A DNA stretch of 64,000 nucleotides, taken from positions 372,001 to 436,000 of the forward strand of contig CBDCJB010000004.1 in assembly GCA_965217605.1 (NCBI GenBank), read 5' to 3'. The translations under genes were made by a program, and so were the position numbers. The DNA is from JAYYZW01 sp965217605. Its GTDB lineage: Bacteria; Pseudomonadota; Gammaproteobacteria; Ga0077536. The first letter of the stretch is position 1. Each line of letters begins with the position of its first letter. The notes below the pieces were generated by a model. It did not search any database. It was not told the origin of the DNA and saw only the letters and a program-made list of their open reading frames with translations. Positions 42,490 to 51,012 of the stretch are shown here, piece after piece.

Positions 42490-42788
42490 CATCGCACCCC
42501 GATCAGCAACGGGGCGCGATCGAGGGCATGGCGACCGGCGATGCAATCACCGCGGCCGTCCTGGCGCGGGCCATCGTGTTGGGCCCGGCCATGCTTACTC
42601 ATTTAATTTGGGCCGCGACAATGCCATTATCATGACAGGCTGCGGTACCGTGCGCCGCCGCGCTCTACGTAATCGGGCGGATTTTGCTCGGCAGCGGATA
42701 CGCGCGTGGCGCACCGGCTAGGGCGACGGAGTTTGTGCTGTCGTTCTACCCTACCCTAATGATGTTGGCGATCCTGGTGATGACATGA
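42486..42788 (+). pseudogene. MAPEG-like gene with an internal TGA
   Basis: A single frame of 101 codons is interrupted only by TGA at 42633-42635. Before it: AAVLARAIVLGPAMLTHLIW. After it: ALYVIGRILLGSGYARGAPA and RATEFVLSFYPTLMMLAILV, which match the C-terminal helices of MAPEG-family membrane proteins. A TGG-to-TGA change of a Trp would explain the stop. The N-terminal helix of typical MAPEG proteins is also missing. Confidence 0.55.
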
Positions 42789-42839
42789 ATCGCAGAACTG
42801 GCGGGTTTACCATGAAGTAACGATGGCAACGCGCGAAGC

Positions 42840-43130
42840 ATGAACGACACGCTGATCAATATCTCTCGATATTTGTTTTTCGGCAGTCTCGCCGCCGCGC
42901 TCGCGCTGTTCGTCCTCGGTCAGCAAGGTTTCGAGGCCAACCTGTGGGCCACCGGTTTGACGCTGTGGCTGTGCGGTCCCGGGTTTCTCGCCGGCGGACT
43001 ATTCAGCGTAGCTAGCTTGTCCAGACCGGCGTCAAAAAAAGATCTGGCGGGTATGTACCTCGTATTAAACCTCGGCGGCTTCACCGCCGTTTTCGCTCTG
43101 GTCTCGAATGCGACCCAGGGCATTTTCTAG
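42840..43130 (+). CDS. Hypothetical small membrane protein
   Basis: 96 residues with three hydrophobic stretches (RYLFFGSLAAALALFVLG, LWATGLTLWLCGPGFLAGGL and GMYLVLNLGGFTAVFALVS). No domain recognised. Spacing to neighbours is short, so it is probably part of the run of plus-strand genes from 41267 to 45516. Confidence 0.65.
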   Translation: MNDTLINISRYLFFGSLAAALALFVLGQQGFEANLWATGLTLWLCGPGFLAGGLFSVASLSRPASKKDLAGMYLVLNLGGFTAVFALVSNATQGIF

Positions 43131-43164
43131 TCAAGCGTCCACGCGATTCTTAGAGAGAGTAGAC

Positions 43165-43458
43165 ATGAGTACAAAAAGGCCCCAGGCGGAACCCTTCAAA
43201 CAACTCGAAACCGACCGAGTGATCGTGACCGAATGGCGCTTCGCGCCGGGTGCGGAAACCGGGTGGCACCGTCACGGTTACGATTACGTCGTCGTGCCGA
43301 TGACGACGGGTACTTTGCTACTTGAAACGGCCGAGGGTGAGAAGAACGCTGATCTCGTAGTCGGCCATTCGTATGCTCGCAATGAAGGCGTCGAACACAA
43401 TGTAATCAATGGCAACGATTTCGATTTTTCATTTGTCGAAATAGAGCTTAAACCATAG
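43165..43458 (+). CDS. Small cupin protein
   Basis: 97 residues from ATG 43165 (GAGAG upstream). ETGWHRHGYDYVVVPMTTGT provides HxHx(4)Y-type metal ligands and HSYARNEGVEHNVINGNDFD the second motif with His. This is a single-barrel cupin of the type found in unknown metabolic roles. Confidence 0.8.
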   Translation: MSTKRPQAEPFKQLETDRVIVTEWRFAPGAETGWHRHGYDYVVVPMTTGTLLLETAEGEKNADLVVGHSYARNEGVEHNVINGNDFDFSFVEIELKP

Positions 43459-43479
43459 ATACGGCGCAGGGCTGAGCGT

Positions 43480-43866
43480 GTGACGATTTCAGATAACGGT
43501 GTACCAGTAGAGTTCGACAGCGCGACCATCATCGATGGGTACGACCTCACGTTCGATCCGGGTGATTCCCTGAACGGGAGCTTGTATGTATGCACCGTGC
43601 GCGATTCTCTCGCCGTCGATCCATCACCGATGCTCACCGCTCTACGCAAAGCCGACCTTTGGTCGACTGACGACGAAAAACGAGTGGCCGATGATCAACG
43701 CCAGGCTTACAAGGATGGCCTCGAATTCGTCGGGGCAATCGCATACCGCGCAGAATCCGAACATTTCGTGATCGCGCGCTTCGATCATCCCAAATTCCCG
43801 TCCGACAGCAAACGCTGGCAGGCGTGGATCAACTTCTTCGACGGAGGTTACGAACGTGCAGAATAA
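43480..43866 (+). CDS. Hypothetical protein
   Basis: 128 residues from GTG 43480. No family recognised. The protein is acidic, with alternating strand-like parts (NGSLYVCTVRDSLAVDP; RAESEHFVIARFDHPKFPSD), and ends 11 bp inside the GFA gene, which argues for a real translated frame coupled to it. Confidence 0.55.
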   Translation: MTISDNGVPVEFDSATIIDGYDLTFDPGDSLNGSLYVCTVRDSLAVDPSPMLTALRKADLWSTDDEKRVADDQRQAYKDGLEFVGAIAYRAESEHFVIARFDHPKFPSDSKRWQAWINFFDGGYERAE

Positions 43867-44281
43867 GGCGATTAAGGGCAGCTGTCTTTGCGGCGCGGTG
43901 CGTTTCGAGATTACCTCGCCGGTCATCTCGATGGGCAACTGTCACTGTACGATGTGCCGAAAGCAGCACGGCACTGCGTTCTCGACTTACTGTCAGGTCG
44001 AGAAATCCGGTCTGCGGATGACCGAGGGGGAATCGCATATTCAACGTTATGCGTCGTCGGATTTAGCCGAGCGCAGCTTTTGCGGTGATTGCGGTACCAA
44101 GCTCACGTTCACCTATCACGAAATGCCGGAAAGCATATGGATTGCCGCCGGTGCATTAGACGACGACCCAGGCGTCACGCCGCGATACCATATTTTCGTC
44201 GCCTCCAAAGCGCCCTGGTACGAGATCAAAGACGACATCCCGCAACACGAGGCCTATCCCGACAACCTGGATCAATTGTGA
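43856..44281 (+). CDS. GFA family zinc protein
   Basis: 141 residues from GTG 43856. Cysteine motifs are CLCGAVRFEI, CHCTMCRKQHGTAFSTY and FCGDCGTKLTF, the full Gfa/CENP-V zinc pattern. The protein is closer to the classic GFA length than its paralogue at 36947. Its stop TGA shares two bases with the ATG of the next gene (ATGATGG context), indicating coupling. Confidence 0.88.
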   Translation: MQNKAIKGSCLCGAVRFEITSPVISMGNCHCTMCRKQHGTAFSTYCQVEKSGLRMTEGESHIQRYASSDLAERSFCGDCGTKLTFTYHEMPESIWIAAGALDDDPGVTPRYHIFVASKAPWYEIKDDIPQHEAYPDNLDQL

Positions 44282-44700
44282 TGGTGAATCTCGACGTACG
44301 CGGCGGTGATAAAGGCGATCGAAAACGCCCGTCGGCCGGATGGATCGTCCTGGTGGCCGCGTTGAGCGCGTGCGGCTCGGGCGAGGAACAGGTATTCGAG
44401 GAGATCGAATCGCCGGACGGCGCCTACCGATTACGGATCACTGTGGCGGAGCCGCGTATGCCGCACGGGCGATTTCGGATCGGCGCCTATATCCTGAAAC
44501 GCGGTGAGGACACGGGGCAGAGAGTCATCGATGAGAAGCTCGAGAATGACGGCGTGCCGTTTACCACGCGGAACCTCGCCGCGCGATGGACCAGTCATCA
44601 ATCAGCGCTTGTCTGTTTGCGTGCCACTGACCTGCCCGATCGCGGAATGCGGATCGATATCGGCGATACGACGCGCGTCGAAGAGATCGATCAGTGTTAA
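44281..44700 (+). CDS. Putative lipoprotein
   Basis: 139 residues from ATG 44281. After a basic start (about 20 residues) a hydrophobic run WIVLVAALSACGS carries a lipobox-like LSAC, so the mature chain may begin at Cys35. The soluble part (FEEIESPDGAYRLRITVAEP) is unassigned. Confidence 0.6.
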   Translation: MVNLDVRGGDKGDRKRPSAGWIVLVAALSACGSGEEQVFEEIESPDGAYRLRITVAEPRMPHGRFRIGAYILKRGEDTGQRVIDEKLENDGVPFTTRNLAARWTSHQSALVCLRATDLPDRGMRIDIGDTTRVEEIDQC

Positions 44701-44769
44701 GGGATCTACAGCGCCTAAGCCCGCGTGCTCCATAATGGCGCCTGCGCCGATCGGATCTGTGGCAGCACG

Positions 44770-45096
44770 GTGAACGATGCATTAGGACGCAATCAACGCG
44801 TATGGGCGGTCGTGGCCTGTATCCCGGCCGGCCGTGTCGCCACCTACAAACAGATCGCGGCGCTGGCCGGCATCGAGGGCCCGACCGGGGCGCGACAGGT
44901 GGGTTATGCGCTCGCGGCCCTGGCGCCGGGGAACGACGTGCCCTGGCACCGGGTTGTGAACATCAAGGGTACGATCAGCGAGCGCGGACGCAGCGCCTCG
45001 ATGGGCGAACAATACGATCGGCTTGCGCTCGAAGGGATCAGGTTCGATAGTTTCGGACGCATCGATCTGATTGCCTTCGAATGGGACTATCGCTGA
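44770..45096 (+). CDS. Alkyltransferase-like protein (ATL)
   Basis: 108 residues from GTG 44770. It has the MGMT C-terminal fold (VWAVVACIPAGRVATYKQIA, TGARQVGYAL with the DNA-flipping Arg42), but the acceptor Cys is replaced by Trp59 in PWHRVV, the defining mark of ATL proteins. ATLs bind O6-alkylguanine without repairing it and direct it to nucleotide-excision repair. It complements the Ada protein encoded 36 kb away. Confidence 0.9.
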   Translation: MNDALGRNQRVWAVVACIPAGRVATYKQIAALAGIEGPTGARQVGYALAALAPGNDVPWHRVVNIKGTISERGRSASMGEQYDRLALEGIRFDSFGRIDLIAFEWDYR

Positions 45097-45108
45097 TCCG
45101 CCTGCACC

Positions 45109-45516
45109 GTGAGCGAACAAAGCGCTAAACGGCCGAATCGATGGCCGACGATGTTTTTTGGCAGCGTACTCGCGGCTTGGATCGGGTTAATGGTCTTGAC
45201 GGCCCCTTCAAATCGGCCGCCGGTCGAATGCGAAAAGCACGTGACCCCCGACGCGAAAACGGTGGTCATGCTGAGCGCCTCATGGTGCGGCTACTGCAGG
45301 CGTGCGCGCGCGTTCATGCAGGATGAAGGCATTGTGCATTGCGAGTACGACGTGGAAACGAGCCCACGTGGGCGGCGGGAATACGCAGCGATGCCGGTCA
45401 AGGTCGTGCCGGTGATCAAAGTCGGCGACGATACCCTGATCGGATTCAGTCGCGAAGAACTAGAGCGGTCTTTATTTGCTCAAGGAATCGATCATCGCGG
45501 CGATAGGACCGACTAA
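45109..45516 (+). CDS. Membrane-anchored glutaredoxin-like protein
   Basis: 135 residues from GTG 45109. One N-terminal helix (about 14-31, TMFFGSVLAAWIGLMVLT) precedes a thioredoxin-fold domain with the redox motif CGYC at 60-63 (SASWCGYCRRARAFM) and the cis-Pro in VKVVPVIKV. The domain should face the periplasm. It follows the ATL gene by 12 bp. A partner oxidase or reductase is not evident. Confidence 0.82.
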   Translation: MSEQSAKRPNRWPTMFFGSVLAAWIGLMVLTAPSNRPPVECEKHVTPDAKTVVMLSASWCGYCRRARAFMQDEGIVHCEYDVETSPRGRREYAAMPVKVVPVIKVGDDTLIGFSREELERSLFAQGIDHRGDRTD

Positions 45517-45523
45517 AGAGTAG

Positions 45524-46249
45524 CTACGGCGATCGGGCGCGCGCGTCCAGATCGACGGTGACCCGATACAGCCGGTGCGCGCTCGCGAGGTATTTGCGCT
45601 CGAAGGGGCTGACAGTGCGATCGGGCCGCCATGCCGATAGCTCGGCGCCGGCAAATCCCAATACCCTCAATGCGAAGACGAATTCCTCAGCATAGATTCT
45701 CCAATTTGAGCGCAGGTCGATCTGCCCGCCCAGCCGGATGAGGTCCATGAGCGCGGGATGCCCGTGCCAGCGTCGCAGCAGGTGCTTCTTCTTTGGCCAG
45801 GGATTGGGGTAGAGAAGGTAATGCGCTTCAACGGGCCAGCCACTGTCGGCTGCGAGGCGCCAGAAATCGCCTAACTCAGCGCGGACGTAGCGCAGGTTCG
45901 ACAATGGCTGCTCGCGCGCACGGGCATGGGCGTGCGCCAGGCGCACGGCGCTTTTATCGACGCCTACGACCATCGCTTGCGGGCGCAGAGCCGCCAAGGC
46001 GCGGGTATTCTCGCCGCCGCCGCATCCGGAATCGATAATGACGGGCAAACGGCTTGCATGCACTTCATCGTCTATCGATAGGAACGCGTGGAGGCTGTGC
46101 GCGGCGACCGCGCGCCTGAAGCGCCTGCGCCGGTGTCGCAATACCACGCGTTCGAGATCCGGATGGATGCCGGTCTGATTGCTGGCGACCGGCGCCGAAG
46201 GGCCGCTAATTCTGGAAGACGACCGTAGCTGCATCGAACACCGGGCCAT
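45524..46249 (-). CDS. trmB: tRNA (guanine-N7)-methyltransferase TrmB
   Basis: Up to 241 residues. SAM motif I is VIIDSGCGGGENTRALAALR, and the TrmB signature LYPNPWPKKKHLLRRWHGHP is present. It methylates G46 of tRNA. It is the last gene of the gshB-to-trmB minus-strand operon. The start overlaps pyrK by 44 bp; ATG 46249 or ATG 46234 are both possible, and the first 25 residues look unconserved. Confidence 0.87.
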   Translation of the reverse strand: MARCSMQLRSSSRISGPSAPVASNQTGIHPDLERVVLRHRRRRFRRAVAAHSLHAFLSIDDEVHASRLPVIIDSGCGGGENTRALAALRPQAMVVGVDKSAVRLAHAHARAREQPLSNLRYVRAELGDFWRLAADSGWPVEAHYLLYPNPWPKKKHLLRRWHGHPALMDLIRLGGQIDLRSNWRIYAEEFVFALRVLGFAGAELSAWRPDRTVSPFERKYLASAHRLYRVTVDLDARARSP

Positions 46250-47129
46250 CGACGCACACGCGTTTCATTGCAGGACCCGCAGGCGTTTCGATCTGGACGG
46301 TGCAGCCCGCACAGCCGCCGACCGCGCACGCCATGTACTCTTCCAACGAGATTTCGCAGGGCAGGCTGAATGCGCTGCTCAGCTCGGCGACCGCGCGCAA
46401 CATCGGCGTCGGGCCGCAGGCGAAGACCTCCACGTCGGCAAGATCCGCATCTAAATTTTCGAGCCAGACACGGGCCAACTCGGTGACGAATCCGTCGTAG
46501 CATCCGGCATAGCCCGCGCAACTCGCGAGCCGCGAAGCAATGCCCCAATCGTCGAGCAAGGGCATAGCCGCGATGACCCCCTCCGGCACGCCGGCGACCA
46601 TGATCTGCGAGGGTCGCGCGGTGAACGGAAACGGAATTTCCGAGCCCATCAAAACCAGCGGATCGAGCGTCTCGCCGCTCGCACGCATGTGTTCGGCGAG
46701 AAAGATCAGCGGTGGGATCCCAACGCCGCCGCCGATCAGCAGCGGCCGCGGACGATAGCCGGACAAGCGAAAAGACTTACCGATCGGTCCGAGCGTGCTA
46801 AGCATGTCGCCGACCTTACGTTCGGCGAGCTGTCGCGTGCCGCGGCCGTGCGCCTTATACAGAATGTCGATCCATCCATTGCGCTGCGATGCGCGCATGA
46901 TCGACATCGGCCGACGCATGAGGAGATCGGCGTCACATTGCAGGTGCACGAAGTGACCGGGTAAGGCACGCGCCGCGGTCGCCGGAGCATCGAGGCGCAT
47001 GACGTACTGCGCGCCGTCGTATGCGTCGTTACGCAGGACTTCGGCTGATTCAAGCCAGATGGTGTTGCGGTGCGGGCGTTTTGGATCGCGCTCGGCCATC
47101 GTATCCAAGGTGTCGCCCGCCGCCGCCAT
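46206..47129 (-). CDS. pyrK: Dihydroorotate dehydrogenase electron transfer subunit-like protein (PyrK)
   Basis: About 307 residues. FAD domain (LMRRPMSIMRAS), NAD-binding domain (LLIGGGVGIPPLIFLAEHMR) and C-terminal 2Fe-2S cysteines (EEYMACAVGGCAGCTVQ and a final Cys in KRVCVDGPVF). PyrK passes electrons from PyrD to NAD+ in class IB enzymes. No pyrD is in the window, so the partner is elsewhere. ATG 47129 lies one base after the stop of pyrC'. Confidence 0.86.
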   Translation of the reverse strand: MAAAGDTLDTMAERDPKRPHRNTIWLESAEVLRNDAYDGAQYVMRLDAPATAARALPGHFVHLQCDADLLMRRPMSIMRASQRNGWIDILYKAHGRGTRQLAERKVGDMLSTLGPIGKSFRLSGYRPRPLLIGGGVGIPPLIFLAEHMRASGETLDPLVLMGSEIPFPFTARPSQIMVAGVPEGVIAAMPLLDDWGIASRLASCAGYAGCYDGFVTELARVWLENLDADLADVEVFACGPTPMLRAVAELSSAFSLPCEISLEEYMACAVGGCAGCTVQIETPAGPAMKRVCVDGPVFDAATVVFQN

Positions 47130-47130
47130 C

Positions 47131-48411
47131 TCAGGCCTTAGCCTCATACGCGATACGGCCCCCAACCAGGGTGAGGGTCGCTTTTCCGCGCAAGGTTTGT
47201 CCAATGAACGGCGTATTCTTGCCCTGACTCAGCAGCGTCTCTTCGGTCACGCACCATTCCTTCTGCGGATCGAATATGCAGATATCGGCGGTGTCGCCGA
47301 TACCGAGCGCGCCGCTGTCGAGACCGACGATCCGCGCGGGTTCGAGCGCGGCCGTGGCGATCGCACGCTTGAGGTCTACCGCACCTTCATCGACGAGTTT
47401 AAGCAAGAGCGGCAGAAAGGTGTCGAGGCCGGAAATGCCGGATTCGGTCGCGCTGAAGGGCGCCGCTTTAGCATCGACGTCGTGCGGTTGGTGGTGGGCG
47501 CTGAGCGCGTCGATCTGCGTATCGGCCAGACCCTTGCGCAGGCGTGTGCGATCCCGCCGGGTACGGAGCGGCGGCCGTACGTGGCACTGCGCGTCGTATC
47601 GACCGATGTCCTCGTCACACAAAAATAGATGCGCGATGCCGACATCCGCCGTGACATCGAGACCGGAACGGCGTGCGTCGGTCAAATACTTGATCGAGCG
47701 TGCGCTCGAGAGCGTGCGAAAATGCGCGCGGGCTCCCGCTTCCTCGACCAGGAGGAGATCGCGCCCGAGACCGATGAGCTCGGCTGCCGCTGAAACCCCG
47801 GGTACGCCGAGGCGGGTGCTGACCGCACCTTCGTGCATGGTCCCCTGTGATCCGAGCCACGGATCCTCGGCTGTCAGGAACACGGTCAAATCGAGGGTCG
47901 AGGCGTAAGCCAGCGCATGTCGCAACACATTGCTATCGGGAATCGCCTGTCCGGCATTGGATACACCGACGCAGCCGATTTCCTTGAGCGCATGCATCTC
48001 CGCCAGGATTAGGCCTTCGAGCGCCTGGGTCAATGCGCCGATGCAACGCACGCGCGCGCCACGCACCCCCTTGGCACGTTGATTGATCAGCTCGACGACC
48101 GCGGGCGTGTCGATTACCGGCGCCGTGTCCGGCATGCAACAAACCGTCGTGAATCCACCGGCCGCGGCGGCGGTCAACTCGCTAGCGATCGTCGCCTTGT
48201 GTTCCTCACCGGGTTCACGCAACTGCGCGCCGATTTCGGTAAAACCCGGACAGACGATAAGCCCGCTGGCATCGACGTCACGTTGCGCCTTGAAGCCGGA
48301 CGGCGTACGGCCGATCCCGGCGATGGTGTCGCCATCGATGAACACGTCAGCGACCTCGTCGCGATCGTTGGCGGGGTCGACGACGCGTCCTTGACGGATC
48401 TTGAGTTTCAC
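47131..48411 (-). CDS. pyrC': Inactive dihydroorotase homologue (PyrC')
   Basis: 426 residues, amidohydrolase fold of class I dihydroorotase, but without the active site. The HxH motif is replaced by GAQ (61-63, PGFTEIGAQLREPG), the His before the EDP box is Thr180 (LTAEDPWL), and the catalytic Asp of TDHxPH is His306 (SAHHQPH). Such PyrC' proteins hold aspartate carbamoyltransferase in its dodecameric form. It overlaps pyrB by 4 bp, as in pseudomonads. A separate active dihydroorotase must be encoded elsewhere. Confidence 0.9.
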   Translation of the reverse strand: MKLKIRQGRVVDPANDRDEVADVFIDGDTIAGIGRTPSGFKAQRDVDASGLIVCPGFTEIGAQLREPGEEHKATIASELTAAAAGGFTTVCCMPDTAPVIDTPAVVELINQRAKGVRGARVRCIGALTQALEGLILAEMHALKEIGCVGVSNAGQAIPDSNVLRHALAYASTLDLTVFLTAEDPWLGSQGTMHEGAVSTRLGVPGVSAAAELIGLGRDLLLVEEAGARAHFRTLSSARSIKYLTDARRSGLDVTADVGIAHLFLCDEDIGRYDAQCHVRPPLRTRRDRTRLRKGLADTQIDALSAHHQPHDVDAKAAPFSATESGISGLDTFLPLLLKLVDEGAVDLKRAIATAALEPARIVGLDSGALGIGDTADICIFDPQKEWCVTEETLLSQGKNTPFIGQTLRGKATLTLVGGRIAYEAKA

Positions 48412-49376
48412 TGGGTCGTTGCCTGTGTCCCCACCGCCATGGACATCACGGCCATGCGCACGGCAATGCCGTGCGTTACCTGTTGCAAGATGACTGAATG
48501 CTTCCCGTCAGCAACGGCGGAATCGATCTCCACGCCGCGATTAATAGGACCCGGATGCATGACGATCGCATCCGCTGCCGCGCGTTTGAGCCGCGCCGGG
48601 GTCAGGCCGTAGGTATGGAAATATTCGTGGCCGCTCGGTAGGAGCGCGCTCTGCATGCGTTCCTGCTGCAACCGCAACATGATGACGACGTCGGCTTGCT
48701 CGATGCCGCGCTCGAAGTCGTGAAATACCGATACGCCGAGCTGTTCGATGCCGGCCGGTAGGAGTGTCTTGGGCCCGACGACGCGTATTTCCGGTACGCC
48801 CAGCGTTTTCAGCGCGTGAATTTCTGAGCGCGCAACCCGCGAATGAGCGACATCGCCGACGATGGCCACGATGAGGTTCTTGAAATCGGGTTTGTGACGG
48901 CGAATGGTGAACATGTCGAGCATCGCTTGCGTCGGGTGGGCATGGCGCCCATCGCCGGCATTGATCACGCTGACGCCCGGCGCAACCTGCCGGGCGATGA
49001 ACTCGGGGGCGCCGCTGTTTTGATGACGCACGATGAACATATCGGTCTGCATGGCCTCCAGCGTGCGCAAGGTATCGGCCAGGGATTCGCCTTTGCGCGT
49101 GGCGCTCGCTTCGATGTTCAGCGACATGACGTCGGCGGACAGGCGTTTCGCCGCCAGGTCGAAGGTCGTACGCGTCCGCGTACTGGGTTCGAAGAATAAA
49201 TTGACGACGGTTTTGCCGCGCAGTAAGGGCACTTTCTTTACCGCCCGGTCGCCGACGACGGTGAAGCGTTCGGCGTTATCGAGTATTTCGATGAGCAGTG
49301 CGCGCGGCAAATGCTCGATGGTCAAAAAATGTATCAGGCGGCCTTGGCTATCGAGTTGAATCGTCTCGTGGGGCAT
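48408..49376 (-). CDS. pyrB: Aspartate carbamoyltransferase catalytic subunit
   Basis: 322 residues from ATG 49376. It joins carbamoyl phosphate and aspartate in de novo pyrimidine synthesis. FFEPSTRTRTTFDLAAKRL is the carbamoyl-phosphate site, GDGRHAHPTQAMLDM the hinge motif, and VMHPGPINRGVEID the aspartate-side loop. The N-terminal extension open upstream is not conserved and contains no ribosome site. The gene works with PyrC' just downstream. Confidence 0.95.
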   Translation of the reverse strand: MPHETIQLDSQGRLIHFLTIEHLPRALLIEILDNAERFTVVGDRAVKKVPLLRGKTVVNLFFEPSTRTRTTFDLAAKRLSADVMSLNIEASATRKGESLADTLRTLEAMQTDMFIVRHQNSGAPEFIARQVAPGVSVINAGDGRHAHPTQAMLDMFTIRRHKPDFKNLIVAIVGDVAHSRVARSEIHALKTLGVPEIRVVGPKTLLPAGIEQLGVSVFHDFERGIEQADVVIMLRLQQERMQSALLPSGHEYFHTYGLTPARLKRAAADAIVMHPGPINRGVEIDSAVADGKHSVILQQVTHGIAVRMAVMSMAVGTQATTQ

Positions 49377-49458
49377 CAGCGGACGACGACGCGATGGGGT
49401 TCGAAGCGGGAATATGGGTGTCCAGTGCCGCGGCGGCCGGCCGTGAATGCGCAAGCTT

Positions 49459-49974
49459 TCAGGACTTGGTGGCGCAAATCTCGAGTCGCAGGGGATCGGG
49501 CCCGATGAGTTTAACATGCTCGCCGGGCGGAAGGGTGATGCGCGTACCGTAAACTTTGGCGTCGATCGGTAATTCACGCCCGCTGCGGTCGACCAGCACG
49601 ATCAGGGAGACCGAGCGTGGCCGCCCATAGTCGAATATCTCGTTCATCGCAGCACGCACCGTGCGGCCGGTAAACAGAATGTCGTCGACCAGCAGCAAAT
49701 GACGATCCGTAACATCGAAAGGTAGCTGCGACGGTTCGACGGTGGGATGAATGCCGATGCGACTGAAATCATCGCGGTAGAACGCAATGTTGAGTTCGCC
49801 GACCGGTTCGGAAAGCCCTAGCCGCTGGTGCAATCGCTCGGCGATCCACACGCCGCCGGTCCGAATCCCGATAAGGGCCGGGTCGTCCAGGGCCGATTCG
49901 CTGATCCGCTGTAATAGGCGCGTGCCGATATCCTCGATCACGGCGTCGACGTCAATGTCGTTAAGTTGTGTCAT
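49459..49974 (-). CDS. pyrR: PyrR regulator/uracil phosphoribosyltransferase
   Basis: 171 residues. The PRPP-binding motif LLVDDILFTGRTVRAAM is clear, and IGIRTGGVWIAERL is at the N-terminus. In firmicutes PyrR attenuates the pyr operon by binding RNA; in gammaproteobacteria its regulatory role is less clear. It lies upstream of pyrB with an 82-bp gap and overlaps ruvX by 4 bp. Confidence 0.92.
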   Translation of the reverse strand: MTQLNDIDVDAVIEDIGTRLLQRISESALDDPALIGIRTGGVWIAERLHQRLGLSEPVGELNIAFYRDDFSRIGIHPTVEPSQLPFDVTDRHLLLVDDILFTGRTVRAAMNEIFDYGRPRSVSLIVLVDRSGRELPIDAKVYGTRITLPPGEHVKLIGPDPLRLEICATKS

Positions 49975-50384
49975 GCGTCCTGTCGCGTGCGGCGTTCCGA
50001 GAACCAGGATTCGAGTATCAGCCGCGCAGCGACGGCATCGACACCGATCCGCCGGGATTCCGGATCGCCTTCGGCGGCAACCGATGACAGCCGCTCGTCG
50101 ATAAACGACACCGGGATGCCGTAGCGGCCTTCGAGGCGCCGCGCAAACTGATCGATAGGCGCGGCCAGCGGATGCTTCGTGCCGTCATCCGTCGCTGGTT
50201 TTCCGAGGACCAACAGGTCTGGCGCCCATTGCTCGATGACGTTTGAAAGGGTTTCCCAGTCGGGGCGGCCTTTGTGCACCGAGACGGTTGCCAGCGCCTG
50301 TGCGGTACCGGTCGTGTCCTGACCGACCGCCACACCGATGCGTTGGGTTCCGAAATCGAAAGCTAAAACGGTGTTGCCTGGCAA
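49971..50384 (-). CDS. ruvX: RuvX/YqgF pre-16S rRNA nuclease
   Basis: 137 residues of the RNase H-like fold: LAFDFGTQRIGVAVGQD at the start and VSFIDERLSSVAAEGDPE near the end, containing the acidic residues expected for metal binding. The family processes pre-16S rRNA. It lies three bases after algH, an arrangement conserved in gammaproteobacteria. Confidence 0.93.
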   Translation of the reverse strand: MPGNTVLAFDFGTQRIGVAVGQDTTGTAQALATVSVHKGRPDWETLSNVIEQWAPDLLVLGKPATDDGTKHPLAAPIDQFARRLEGRYGIPVSFIDERLSSVAAEGDPESRRIGVDAVAARLILESWFSERRTRQDA

Positions 50385-50387
50385 CGT

Positions 50388-50948
50388 TTAAGAATGACCG
50401 ATATCGTGAGAGATGGACGCGAGATCGATGCCGATCAGATCGGCTGCGCGTTGCCAGCGTTTGTCGACCGGCGTCTGAAAAATGATCTCGAGATCGGCCG
50501 GCCCGCTGAGCCACGCGTTCTGCGCCATTTCGTGTTCGATCTGCCCCGCTCCCCAGCCGGCGTAGCCGAGCGCAATAAACGCATCGTTCGGACCGTCGCC
50601 GGCGGATATGGCTTCCAGAATATCGCGCGATGTTGAAATACCGACGTCAGCCGTGATCGTGATCGTAGAGTTCCATTCCTTCGCGGGGCGGTGGATGACG
50701 AACCCGCGGTCCTGGTGCACCGGTCCGCCCTGATAAATGGGACGCGATACGATGTCCGGGTCGCCGCTGGCTAATTCCATTTGCTCGAGGACATCGCCGA
50801 GTTCGATTTCGAGTGGCCGGTTGATCACGATCCCCATCGCGCCCTCTTCACTATGCGCGCACATGTAAGTCACCGTGGCTTCGAAATTAGGATCGACGAG
50901 CGTCGGCATCGCGATGAGGAAGTGATTCGTAAGGTCGAGGTTACTCAT
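50388..50948 (-). CDS. algH: YqgE/AlgH family protein
   Basis: 186 residues from ATG 50948 (MSNLDLTNHFLIAMPTL). IVINRPLEIELGDVLEQMEL and ALGYAGWGAGQIEHEMAQNA are the YqgE signatures. Named for an effect on alginate in Pseudomonas; biochemical function unknown. Operon position between tonB-like gene and ruvX is conserved. Confidence 0.93.
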   Translation of the reverse strand: MSNLDLTNHFLIAMPTLVDPNFEATVTYMCAHSEEGAMGIVINRPLEIELGDVLEQMELASGDPDIVSRPIYQGGPVHQDRGFVIHRPAKEWNSTITITADVGISTSRDILEAISAGDGPNDAFIALGYAGWGAGQIEHEMAQNAWLSGPADLEIIFQTPVDKRWQRAADLIGIDLASISHDIGHS

Positions 50949-51012
50949 GTCAGGCCCTAGTATTCCCGCGTGAGCCGATACATACAAGGCGAGTTCCGCG
51001 TGATTTCCGCGG

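Noticed and set aside
49377..49577. N-terminal extension of pyrB to 49577
   Set aside because: The extra 67 codons are unlike any carbamoyltransferase and overlap the end of pyrR; ATG 49376 fits the family.
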